Shown here: positions 46,320-56,600 of the stretch, in pieces | How positions within the stretch are numbered: position 1 is the stretch's first letter | Layout of the letters: every line of letters starts with the position of its first letter | Source: Sipunculus nudus | Taxonomy: Eukaryota > Annelida > Sipuncula > Golfingiida > Sipunculidae | Direction of reading: 5' to 3' | NCBI GenBank assembly: GCA_026874595.1 | Contig: CM049321.1 | Coordinates: forward strand, 20,246,979 to 20,310,978 | Length of the DNA: 64,000 nucleotides | Position numbers and translations under genes: made by a program | The notes under the pieces: model-generated | Seen by the model: the letters and a program-made list of their open reading frames with translations, nothing else | The model's database searches: none | Told to the model about the DNA's origin: nothing

Positions 46320-46665
46320 TTAAGGCCAAAATAAAAAAAAGGTATGGTTCTCAGGCACTTTTTTTCAGAAATCAATGCGGGCGGGCGCTTTTTTTATTTT
46401 AAATTTTTTGGTATGTTTCGATAAAAATGTCAAATGATAAGGGAAAAAGCATGAAAATAACAGTTTTATTTTGCCAAATAAGGAAAAGCACTACAAAACA
46501 AAGGAAATTGTATAGTTTTATCTTCTTGAAAGAAATGTTTGGGCGGCAGCAGCTCAAAATTAGAAAGTTTTTATTAAAAATCGAAATAAAAATTTTTGAT
46601 GCGGGGGTTTAAAATTGATGCGGGCGGTGCCTGAGAACCATACCTTTAATTTTTTTTTGGCCTAA
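46320..46665 (+). mobile_element. MITE-A copy 5 (left arm of an inverted pair)
   Basis: TTAAGGCCAAAATAAAAAAAAGGTATGG at the left mirrors the right end ..CCTGAGAACCATACC..TTTTTTTTGGCCTAA. GGTATGGTTCTCAGGCAC is therefore an 18-base inverted terminus. It includes a GGGCGGCAGCAGCTCAAAAT block otherwise seen only in copies 1 and 6. The ORF at 46427-46612 lies wholly inside it and is rejected. Confidence 0.92.
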
Positions 46666-46859
46666 CATCTATTTATTTCAATAACTGCCATGGAAAACGA
46701 CAAGATACTACATCCCAAGTAATCAGTATTTAGAAGTGGTAATCTGATTGTCAATGACATTCTTTGTGCAAAATTATACAATCTTTAGGATTTCTGATAA
46801 TTCCCATTTATATTTATGCATATAATAAACATTTGAAGTAATGTTATCATTGATGCTGT

Positions 46860-46980
46860 TGAGTCTACACCATCGATGTGAAAGTCCATGCAGGTGACTT
46901 GAGCCGGAGTCCAATGCCGAGTCCTTGAGGTTCGAGTCCAAGTCCACAGTCTTTGAGACTAAGTCCCATGTAAATCTCAA
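46860..46980. repeat. GAGTCC-rich block between two MITE-A copies
   Basis: Words such as GGAGTCCAATGCCGAGTCC and GTTCGAGTCCAAGTCCAC occur, in the same family as 15376 and 26835. Confidence 0.65.
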
Positions 46981-47107
46981 TAATAAAATATATATTTTAA
47001 ATTAAAATATGAGATTATCATATATTATTTTTTGTTAGTTTGTTGTTGTTTGCCTTTTTTTACTCTATTGTAAAAGTAACGGTAGCCCCCATACAAAGAT
47101 AAAGACT

Positions 47108-47454
47108 GGTGAGGCCAAAAAAAAATAAAAGGTATGGTTCTCAGGCACCGCCCGCATCAATTTTAACCCCCGCATCAAAAATTTTTATTTTGATTTTCAA
47201 TGGAAACTTACCAATTTTGAGCTTCAGCCACTCGGAAAATTCTTTCAAGAAAATAAAATCATCCAATTTCCTTTATTAAGTGGTGCTTTTACATGTTTAG
47301 CAAAATAAATATGTTATTATCATGCTTTTCCCTTATAATTTGACATTTTTATCGAAACATACCAAAAAAATAAAAATAAAAAAACCGCCCGCTCGCATTG
47401 ATTTCTGAAAAAAAGTGCCTGAGAACCATACCTTTTTTTTTATTTTGGTCTTAA
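47108..47454 (-). mobile_element. MITE-A copy 6 (inverted relative to copy 5)
   Basis: It reads GGTATGGTTCTCAGGCACCG then CCCGCATCAATTTTAACCCC at the left, which is the reverse of copies 1-5. It ends AAAGTGCCTGAGAACCATAC..TTTTGGTCTTAA. With copy 5 it forms inverted arms of about 345 bp separated by about 440 bp. Both copies look well preserved. Confidence 0.92.
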
Positions 47455-49738
47455 TATAGTTTTATTTATTTTTTAATTCTGTTAGCAGTTCACACATGTA
47501 TACAAATATGTATAGTAGCGGTATAAGTGGGCTAGTCAAGCGCTGAAAAGTCCTATAGAATTATTTTAACGGCATCGCATGTTAATAGCAGGCATCTATA
47601 TTAGAACTGACCAGTGTTAGGAAATAGAAAATATGTGGGTGGATACCATAGCGAAATTCGAATTTGAAGATTATTTTGAAGGTCATCAAGGTCACAAGGT
47701 CTTAAATTTTTTTTTTTCATCCTTTTGATGTAATATTGGCCACATTTTGATGTCTATGATATCAAATTGTTTCGTTGATTGCAAATGAAACCTTAGTATT
47801 GCGTGATAAACTTATTATGAATAAAAAATGTGATTTCACTGAATTTGCCTTTGCACTCTACATAGTCTGATCGTCCTGTCTGTTAGTATGTGTGTTTGTC
47901 TCTCACTCTTCTCTGACATGTCGGAATGCACAGACCTAAAACTTAGTCATTTTATCACGCACGGGCCACATAAGAACCCTATACCTAATGTGTTATAAAT
48001 GACAGTGGCCACCAGAGGGCGCAGGCGACTACGATACGACTACGTTTTGTTTTGCTATTGATATCAAAAAGTTCTGCGTGTTAACATGTATTGACAATTT
48101 GAGAGAAGTTAATTAAACATTATTACTTTATTAACGCCTTCCATCGCGGTGATATAAGGTTTTGATTTCTTTTTCATTGACAGGTATCGGATCAAGTGTC
48201 GAATGGGCGCATTCTGCCAATATTTCATTTGTGATAGTGCTAATTGGTGTATAATCATTTTGATACTGTCTTTTTGTTCAAAAAGCTTGATTTATTTATT
48301 CAGAGCCAAATTTCTGTCTAAAAACACTCGCACGTACATACTACTATAACGACCGTAGTATTATTAATAGAATAATGATAAAATATCATAACATAATGTG
48401 TATCAATAATAAGATTTTTTATTGAATATCCATGACTGATTAATCGACTGCATGCATGAATGGAAGTCCCAGGTGTTTGAAATCATTTTTGCCATATGCA
48501 AGTAATGGTAATAGTGACTTATAACAACCACAAATTAGTTCATAACAATTTGGTTGGTAGCCGTCAAGGTATATATCTTTTAATGGATAGTAGTACATTC
48601 AAATATATCATCAGGCAGGTTTGGTGATGTACTGTGCAATTATTATGGTTATGAAAGATTTAGTGATTATTTGAGTTAAACGACCCTCAGTTAAGCTGTT
48701 AAATTTTGAAATGCAAACCTTAATGCTCTCATATTCCGTGACAGATTCGGAGGGGTTATAAAAATTCGTATTTCGCACAGAAGTGTTTTATAAAGTGCAT
48801 TATTTTATCATTTTACTTCTCTAATTCTTCTCTTTAGCTGTTCAGATACCTGTAAAATCAATTCTAGGTTAGAGCAAAAGGTTATACCAAGTGAAAAATT
48901 TTTTTTCTTGATGATATGTTTATATAATGACAGTTAGGCCAGACAAGGCACATTACAGTCACGTTAATGAAGGGCTAGGATCTGTTAGTTGCTTTAATCA
49001 ATTAACTCCTTATGATAGCAATATTAATGAGCCATAATTAGGAAAAGAAGGTACCTTTAACAGGAGTAGCGAGAAACTCGCCAGGAGGTTAAGGAGAATC
49101 AGGAAACCGGCTTCCCAAAGATTCCCCAATTTGATTAAAATATTCATTTAATTTATCCGGTGTAAATGTGATTGCTCGCCACATTTGATTTATGTTATCT
49201 TTTTTTATGTCAAAAGTATCGTGATAGTAATCTACCGCTCTGTCTAGTATTAAAAAAGGCCTCGGATTTATGTTAACATACTTGTTTGTGTGTTTTATTC
49301 CTGTATCATATGAGTATCAAAATATCACCTATCACCCATGGACTTTTTTTTACTATTTGAGACCTTAATTTCTCTTACAGGTGCATGTTTTTGACAAATA
49401 TAAAGGAATTTATATTTCCATTTAACCCATATCCAGTCTAAACCATTGATTTCCGACGTTATCACAAGTTCAATATCGTCGGCAATTAACAAGGGATGAT
49501 AATAGAATATAATGAAGATAAAATATACAGTCAATTAGTTTGTCTTTACAGCTAGAAGTAGCTAAGGCTGGATGATAAAATGTGTATTATGACATTTGAT
49601 TTTAACAAAAACGGCTTTGATATCGACAGTCACATTGTCAAGGAGAACTTGAGATAAGGAAGTACAAACATAGAGCGCCACCCAAACCCTATGTCTGTTT
49701 CGATCATGACGGAAATAAGGAATGTTTATATTTTTATT
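47455..49738. other. gene-free stretch with a CTCF-like site
   Basis: No gene or repeat is recognised over 2.2 kb apart from the motif at 48006-48022. (The ORF at 49325-49534 has no signature.). Confidence 0.5.
48006..48022 (+). promoter_or_regulatory. CTCF-like binding motif
   Basis: TGGCCACCAGAGGGCGC differs by one base from the core TGGCCACCAGGGGGCGC known for bilaterian CTCF. It sits in unique sequence between the satellite/MITE region and the FMO side. An insulator role is an inference. Confidence 0.4.
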
Positions 49739-50480
49739 ACCTCCGCCAAGCCTAGCGACGGGGGTTATGTTTTGGGGATCGTATGTTTGTCTATCTGACT
49801 GTCTGCTAGCACGATTGTATGTGTGTCCGTCTGTTTGTCTGCCAGCACGATAACAAAAAAAGAAGCACTCAACTGTGTTTAATGAAATTTTCAGGATAGC
49901 TCGACAATGATAGAAGGAACAAGTGATTATTATTTTTTTTTGGGGGGGGGGGGGATCCATGCGTTAATAACTCCGGAATGAGTTCTAGTGTTTTATTGGG
50001 GGTCCATAGCATATATTTGTATACCCATATGGCCATATGGTCATATTTGGTGTGCGAGTCTTAACGTCACAGAAGACAATGACGTCACTCTATGTGTAAT
50101 GAAAGGTGTCGATAAATGAACGTACAGCGGCCGGGAGGGGGAGGGGGGATGATGGCCACGGTTGTTAATTGTTCGTTTTTAACGGAGTTTGATGAAATTT
50201 TCAGGACAGCTCGGCAATAATAAAAGGAACAATTGTTCAAATTTAGGGCACTTCCATGCGTAATATCCCCCAAAATGAGCTCTGGTGTTTTTTTGTTTTT
50301 TTTTGGGGGGGGGGGGGGGGCTATTGCATATTTGCTTACACTGGGACGTTAAGCATGTGAATTTATGGCCATATTTGGAGAAAGTCGTGACGTCATATAG
50401 CACAATAACGTCATTGCAAGTGTACGTGCAATTTTTCTGAAAGGTGTCAGTAAATCAACGTAAAGCAGGGGGGCTACGGT
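49739..50480 (+). repeat. ATTACCTCCGCCA-type dispersed repeat with an internal 309-bp duplication
   Basis: It starts ATTACCTCCGCCAAGCC then GGGGGTTATGTTTT and TTTGTCTATCTGACTGTCTG. A block TTTAATGAAATTTTCAGGAT..GGAACAA..(T)n(G)n..CCATGCGTAAT..AATGACGTCA recurs about 309 bp later (49878 and 50187). G13 and G16 tracts lie at 49942 and 50305. The ORFs at 49562-49960 and 50085-50403 translate the repeat. Confidence 0.7.
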
Positions 50481-50984
50481 CGCTTGTCGTTGTTTTCATA
50501 GTCCTGGGCACTGATTTAATAAGAATTCAAAGTAAATGATTTTGAGAATATGGAATGTGTGTTGAGAGGTTTCATATTAACCTGCACGCAGCATGCATTT
50601 TTTCTGTGTGCTGCCCCTTGATAACATCCGGAAACTTAAAAATTCGCTACATGTAGCAGGCGCGGATCGAGGATTTTCTGCAGGGAGGGGTCAACGGGTG
50701 TCATGCCTCAAATCTTTGCCTTAAAAAATGTCGTTGGTTAAGAGCAGGGGTACGGGGGGGGGGGGGGTTCCACTCTCCCCGGATCTGCGTCTGTGTAGCG
50801 ATCATTTTTGATATGTAAGCCGGATATATAAGTATTCCGCATGCCGGGTCCGCGCATGGGGACCCTCACCTTTCTATTTCTCAATACGAGTACCGATTTT
50901 ATACGCTTCCGCATCCCGCATTCCGTACATACAAGTAATCTTAACTTAAATCTGCAAATATATTCGACTTTACCTCTTTATTAC
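50481..50984. repeat. GCGGATC-ended poly-G repeat and flanks
   Basis: 50658-50800 runs from GGCGCGGATCGAGGATTTTC through a G14 tract (50754-50767) to CCCGGATCTGCGTC, with inverted GCGGATC/GATCTGCG ends. A relative with the same GGGGCGGATCCAGGATTTT start lies at 63013 and an inverted one at 60046-60270. Confidence 0.5.
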
Positions 50985-51225
50985 CTCCACTAAGCGACAG
51001 GGGTTATGTATTTGAGGAAGTTGGTTTGTTCGTTTGTCTGTAAGCAACATTAGTCAAAAAGTTATAAACGGGTTTTGATTTAATCTTCAGGATAGCTCGG
51101 CAATGATCGAAGAGAAAAAACTTTCTTGATCAAGGAATATTTTGAAGGAAAAATCTTCTGACAGTTCCATATGAGACTAATGAGCTGACTAGGCGGAGGT
51201 GTGCACTCTCTGAGTGCTTTTCAAG
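50985..51225 (+). repeat. short complete copy of the ATTACCTCC..GCGGAGGT repeat
   Basis: It begins TTATTACCTCCACTAAGCGA. It carries GGGTTTTGATTTAATCTTCA and GGATAGCTCGGCAATGATCG, and ends AGGCGGAGGTGTGCACTCTC then TGAGTGCTTTTCAAGTT. ACCTCC at one end and GGAGGT at the other are inverted, so it is MITE-like in layout. Confidence 0.6.
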
Positions 51226-52129
51226 TTATTTCATATATTAAATATTACTTCACTTTGGTAGAATGACTAACCATCATTAAACAAACGCATCTCCACGGTT
51301 TAAGAAACAAAAACCCTACAAGTTTACCTTCAGCACCATTCATGAAATTAATTTGACATAAAACCATTAAACTCTCATTTATGTTGTTACGCATGACTAA
51401 TAAAACGTAATTTCCAATGTGCAATAACACGTTAATTAGAATTGTACCCTTGACTCTTAAAGTTCAGCCATGCGTTAATGTGAAACTCCTTTCAAATGTC
51501 CCAAATAGTGACTGACCTGATCAGATCTCTTCTTATGGACCACCTGACCTCCGATCGATTTTCTTCGCATAACAGGTCAAATGCACGTGAATGTTTATAT
51601 AAATATTAGTAAAATATATGCCTTTATTATTTATGGGTCGGAAACCACCTTGCCTTTCAGACATCGCATTAACACTTCGGTGACCAGCCAAACATACAGG
51701 GTGTCACGGAGATCTCATTCACTCAATATGCATGAGACAGGCAGCCCTCATGCTTGACTGATGACAACGCTGTTCTTCAAAGTGCCAGGACACTCGGTAC
51801 CTTTGGTTTTCCTTTTACATACCTGTATTCACAGCCGCAGCACAAAACCTCCTCTCACACGTCTACGCTTGATTTTCACACGACTGGTATTGGCAGTCTA
51901 TCAGGGGTGATAAAAAACAAAGAGAAAACAAACTCCCGCTTCAAAGAATATTAACAACAACAACATTCTCTGTGACTTTTGTACAAAATTGTATGGCTAC
52001 ACATAATGTCTAATATCACAAGTAAAAAGACATCCTATATATATGCTAATCAGGCTTGTATTGCCTCACATTTAGGTACCTGTGCACAAGTCATGTAATC
52101 TAGAGTTACTTACAGCTGATATTTAAAAG
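51226..52129. other. no recognised feature
   Basis: No gene or repeat recognised. Confidence 0.5.
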
Positions 52130-52800
52130 TGTTACGGAACCTAATATCAACCGATCACGTAGTCGTGACGAATACAAATTTTGTAATGGAGATAAAAAAA
52201 ATCAGATTCTGTAACATCAGGCAGCGTGAATTGTCTAGTTAAATGAATAAAGAAGTCAGGGTTTTTTTATTAACAAATAACTATAATTTATTCTTAAAAC
52301 AACCCTAACATTACAATACATTAAATACACTCAATACAATTACACAGCACAACAACAGTACAGCAGCAAATCAATACAAGTATATAAATAAAGTGTACAG
52401 TACCTGGATACCACCACTGTCACAGCGACAAAAGTTCTCAAAGAATAACAGTCCGGCTTAATCACAAAATCAATTTGTTATAATCCAAAAGTGAAGTTCT
52501 TACAGTGATCCCAAAGGCAAACTGAAGACTAATTAAAATCCGTTACAAATTCGAAGAAAAGCTATAACTGCCGCAATTATAGGAAAGGTCCACAAACTGA
52601 CTTACACTCTTCTGTGTCCGCTGAAATAAATCCCTCCTCTCTCCCCTGCTCTAAAACACAGCCCCTTATTTATAACTTTTCACCTCAAGCCGAGAACTTT
52701 CCATTTCCCGAACAATCCAAAGAACCCAACAGTACACACGTTCCAGGAAACATCTCAACTACTATACAATTTGTAGGTACAAATATATTACGTTAACCTG
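52130..52800 (-). mobile_element. possible solo LTR
   Basis: On the minus strand a TATA-box-like TTATAAATAAGGGGC (52675-52661) is followed about 385 bases later by GAATAAATTATAG (52293-52281), then TGTTACA/GTAACA-like ends. A TATA box and polyadenylation signal this close with no ORF between them suits an LTR. The ends and target duplication could not be fixed, no tRNA primer site or internal region is visible, and it might instead be a cryptic promoter. Confidence 0.3.
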
Positions 52801-53570
52801 CTTTAATATCAGTGAACACAGGTCTTGCATGCGTGAGACATATAAGAAAATTTCACCCTTTTTTATCTTTGAATTTATTTTTTTTTTAATATTTGATCTT
52901 AAATTCTGGTACCTTAAAACGAAATTAACAATGTATATAGTTTTATTAAATCTTATTCTGAATAAACAATATATTACGTGACAGTTTAACTCTGCTCTCA
53001 TTTATCCGACATCAGGTGATAAAATTGATACAGGGTACATCTGTCCAACCTATTTTCTAGCCATGAGATTTATGTCTTCGGCCCGGTTTTGTTAAATCTT
53101 TCTTTGTAACAAGTTTGATTAACGGACATAAATTCAATTTGATGGTCAAAATGACTGCCTTGTAAATTACTCGGAAATGACTTTTTGACAGTCTCGTAAA
53201 TAAAAGTATACTTTTTTGACACAATTTTAGTAAATGTGTAATGCAGCTGTATAAATAATAAGGAAAAATCATTGAAAAAAGAAGAAAAATACCGGTGGCA
53301 CCACATATTTTCTCAACTCATCAAATCCTCCATGATCAGTAAGTAAAGCAAAATTAACAAATTAACAAAATTATTTTTTTTTTGTTACCCATTTTATCCA
53401 AATGAGAAAAAAGCAAAAGCGTGGGTTTACAATCTGAACCGCCAAAAAGGGAATGAGGAACACTATACAAGTCATCAACATTTTAGCAGCTAAGAACTTC
53501 ATGTATTATTATGACAAATAATTTTATTTTTTCATAACGCAATTATTATATTTCAGTTCAAGATAAGCAG

Positions 53571-53613
<43 letters not shown>

Positions 53614-53680
53614 ATAAAAATATTGTGTTTTCTTTTCATAATGCAGTTAATTTATTTTAGTCTGAAGAATTCCGAGTAAA
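52801..53680. other. 5' flank of the FMO gene with (TA)n
   Basis: AT-rich. A (TA)n run lies at about 53574-53610, 70-100 bases upstream of the ATG. TTTATTTTAG just before 53661 could be a splice acceptor of a 5'-UTR intron, in which case the promoter lies further upstream. No convincing promoter is seen. Confidence 0.5.
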
Positions 53681-56600
53681 ATGAAGAAACACGTGTGCGT
53701 GATTGGAGCTGGAGTTGCCGGTCTTGTTTCAATTAAGGAGTGCTTGGAAGAGGGACACGAGGTCACGTGCTACGAACAGTATGACGACATCGGTAAGGGT
53801 ATTAAGTATTATCACGTGCTTTTTCTTGCCACTTTGGCTCACAGCCCAGAAGAGAATTAATATAATCCTTGCAGTGATGTGAGCAGCTGCTGCAGTTGTG
53901 ACATCATGGACTGCGTTTTAAAATGTATAAAACCCCTTTTAAAGATGTAATTAATTATTTATTTATCTCAACAATTTCCTTGGTGTAAACATTGGTATTT
54001 GTCGCTAAGCTGCTAGAAAAGTGATTTTAAACTTATGCTTATGATTATTAAACTGATAACTGGCTTAAAATAAATTCAAAGGATGGACAGACAGCAAACA
54101 GCTCTAATGATTTTATATATCATTCATCTAAGCTAAAATATAGGTTCAATTGAATCCGGAATTTTTTGACACATGGTAGCGGCAGACTGCAACAGCACTT
54201 GGATCTTGTATTGTGGAGATATTGTGGTGACAGTACAAGCTATAGGGTTCGGATCAAGTTTAGTATAAGTAGATGTACTCACAATTTCTGACCCTAATTT
54301 GTAATTTTTTTCTGCCTGTCAGATTGTCCATGAACACTATATGACCTTAATCGCATATTAATCCCTTAATTCGCTTATGAATAATCATAAGCTTTGGACT
54401 AACGAGCAACCAATCAGGTGACCTTAAACACTGTAAAGTGTCAATCATATGACAAAAATAATATTTTGCATAATTTGACAGAGCTCTGTCAAACAGACCA
54501 CGTGTTGTCTGTACCAGGAGGCAGTACCCAGGTCGGCATGTTTCCCGGGACATTTTTTTATACATATGGTACAGTATAAAACAATCTAGGATATAGGCTG
54601 CAGGAGCCATTCCTCTGACTACCCAGTAAATAATAATGTCTTACGTGGCATGTAATTCGTATGAGACAAAAAATCCAAAATATTGCAAAACAATTCACAA
54701 TGACTGCGATATTAGGACAGCGATACCTGTTGATGACATCAGGCAATACGTCGTCCTGTGTCATCGACCTTTATATTGTAAGAAGCTCTCGCTACAATGG
54801 GCATTGAAGACCTTCTGTGTAAGAGCGTTTTGGGGGTTTAATTGTGATAATGAGGTTAAAAGGGCGGAGCATTTGGGCTCTGGTGGATAGGTCAATTGGC
54901 GACACTTACAACCGGGGCAAATTTATCCACTGAACGGCCGTTTAGGATTAAATTGTCCATAATATAAATTATGCTGTCGAAATAGGAAAATGACGTTGCG
55001 AGCGCCTTTCTGGGTGTTCAGCGTATTTTTCCTATTTTTAGGATTCAGGTCTGTAAGAATGGGGCCCCTGCGCCTCTCTAAATCTTTCCCTGACAGGCAT
55101 ACTGCTATCTGAACACTCTAAATGTAAATATAGAGCTAGCAGAAATATAGATTACTAATTCCAGTCATATTTATGAATGTTAATGAAGAACCTGGTTTTG
55201 CAAGATGGAGGAATTTATGTAAAAAAATTTTTCAGCTCATGGCTTTATCTTAGATATACACACACGTTTATTTATTTCGGAAGGCCACACATTGGTTCAT
55301 TAGAGGAAATACAACATAAGGTTCAGGCATGTGAAGTATATCACGTGCTACTGAATAAAAACACTTTGTAACACCAACTAGTTCCTCTAACATGTACAAA
55401 AAAAAAGACTATACAACTCTAACAAAAAAATCATTATATACGCAATTTTGAAAGTAAAATATGCAAACATTTCGGAGTATGTACACTTATTATGTAGGAA
55501 GCAATTGAAAAACTTAAAGACCTTTAATGTTTCACGTAAAAGTAACAAAACTTAAATGCCCTTTTCCAAAGAAAAAAAAAACCTCTGAAGGTAATGTATA
55601 AATGTATTCATCTTCATACAGTCTGGTCGTTGGACTTGCTGCCACAGACTTGGCAGCATGAAGATAATAAATCTGCATATGATTTTCTTTAGGCGGCACA
55701 TGGTACTACTCTCAGCAGACTAGACCAAACCAGGGTGGATCCGTATACAAACGGATGCATTGTAACTCCAGCAAAGAAATGACGCGATTCAGCGACTTTC
55801 CTGTGCCAGATCACTACCCACACTTCATGCCACATGAGATGGCTCTCGAATATCTCCGCAGTTACGCAAAAGAATTCGATCTTTTAGAACACGTGCAGTT
55901 TGAAACTGAGGTACTGGATGTCAAACCTGCCGACGACTATGACGTCACCGGAAAGTGGTTGATAGTTACATCATCCAAGACTTCCGGTAAACAAAAACGC
56001 AGCACCTACGACGCCGTGCTGGTTGCTTCCGGGTATTTCAAGAATGAGCACCGCCCACACATCCCTGGTCAAGAGAAGTTTCCAGGAGGGATCACACATA
56101 CTAAGAGTTACCGAAGTAGTGAAGAATTCCAAGGAAAGACCGTCGTTGTTGTTGGTGAGTGCCTTCAACTATTAACTTTGTAAGGGACGTCTGTGTATCC
56201 ACTTTCAGATAATCAAATATATCCCTCGCACATGGTTAGTGCTCAGAGCTCAAAAAGTGAAAAAAATAATGACCTTCGTTCTTGAATGAAAATTGGATTT
56301 AAGACCATATTCATACCACGCCGGTGATATTGCGCCTCCGTGATGCAGTCCGGGCATGATTCCACTTTATAGGGACTAGGATATGTACTCGAGGGTCATG
56401 AACTGCGACTGAGTTAATAAAACGCTGTTGTCTGGTTTTTAGAGTCTACGCCTTTTCCAGGAGTTAAAATAATATGCCCATGGTCTCTCGGACTGTCATT
56501 AAACACTTTCATTTCGGGAAGATGCATCAGCAAGTGACTTAAAAGATTAAACCTATAGACCACAATAGCTAATTATAGAGAGTTACACTGATGGTATCAT

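Noticed and set aside
49562-50403. minus-strand ORFs of 62-132 codons
   Set aside because: They lie within dispersed repeats and poly-G tracts and match no family.
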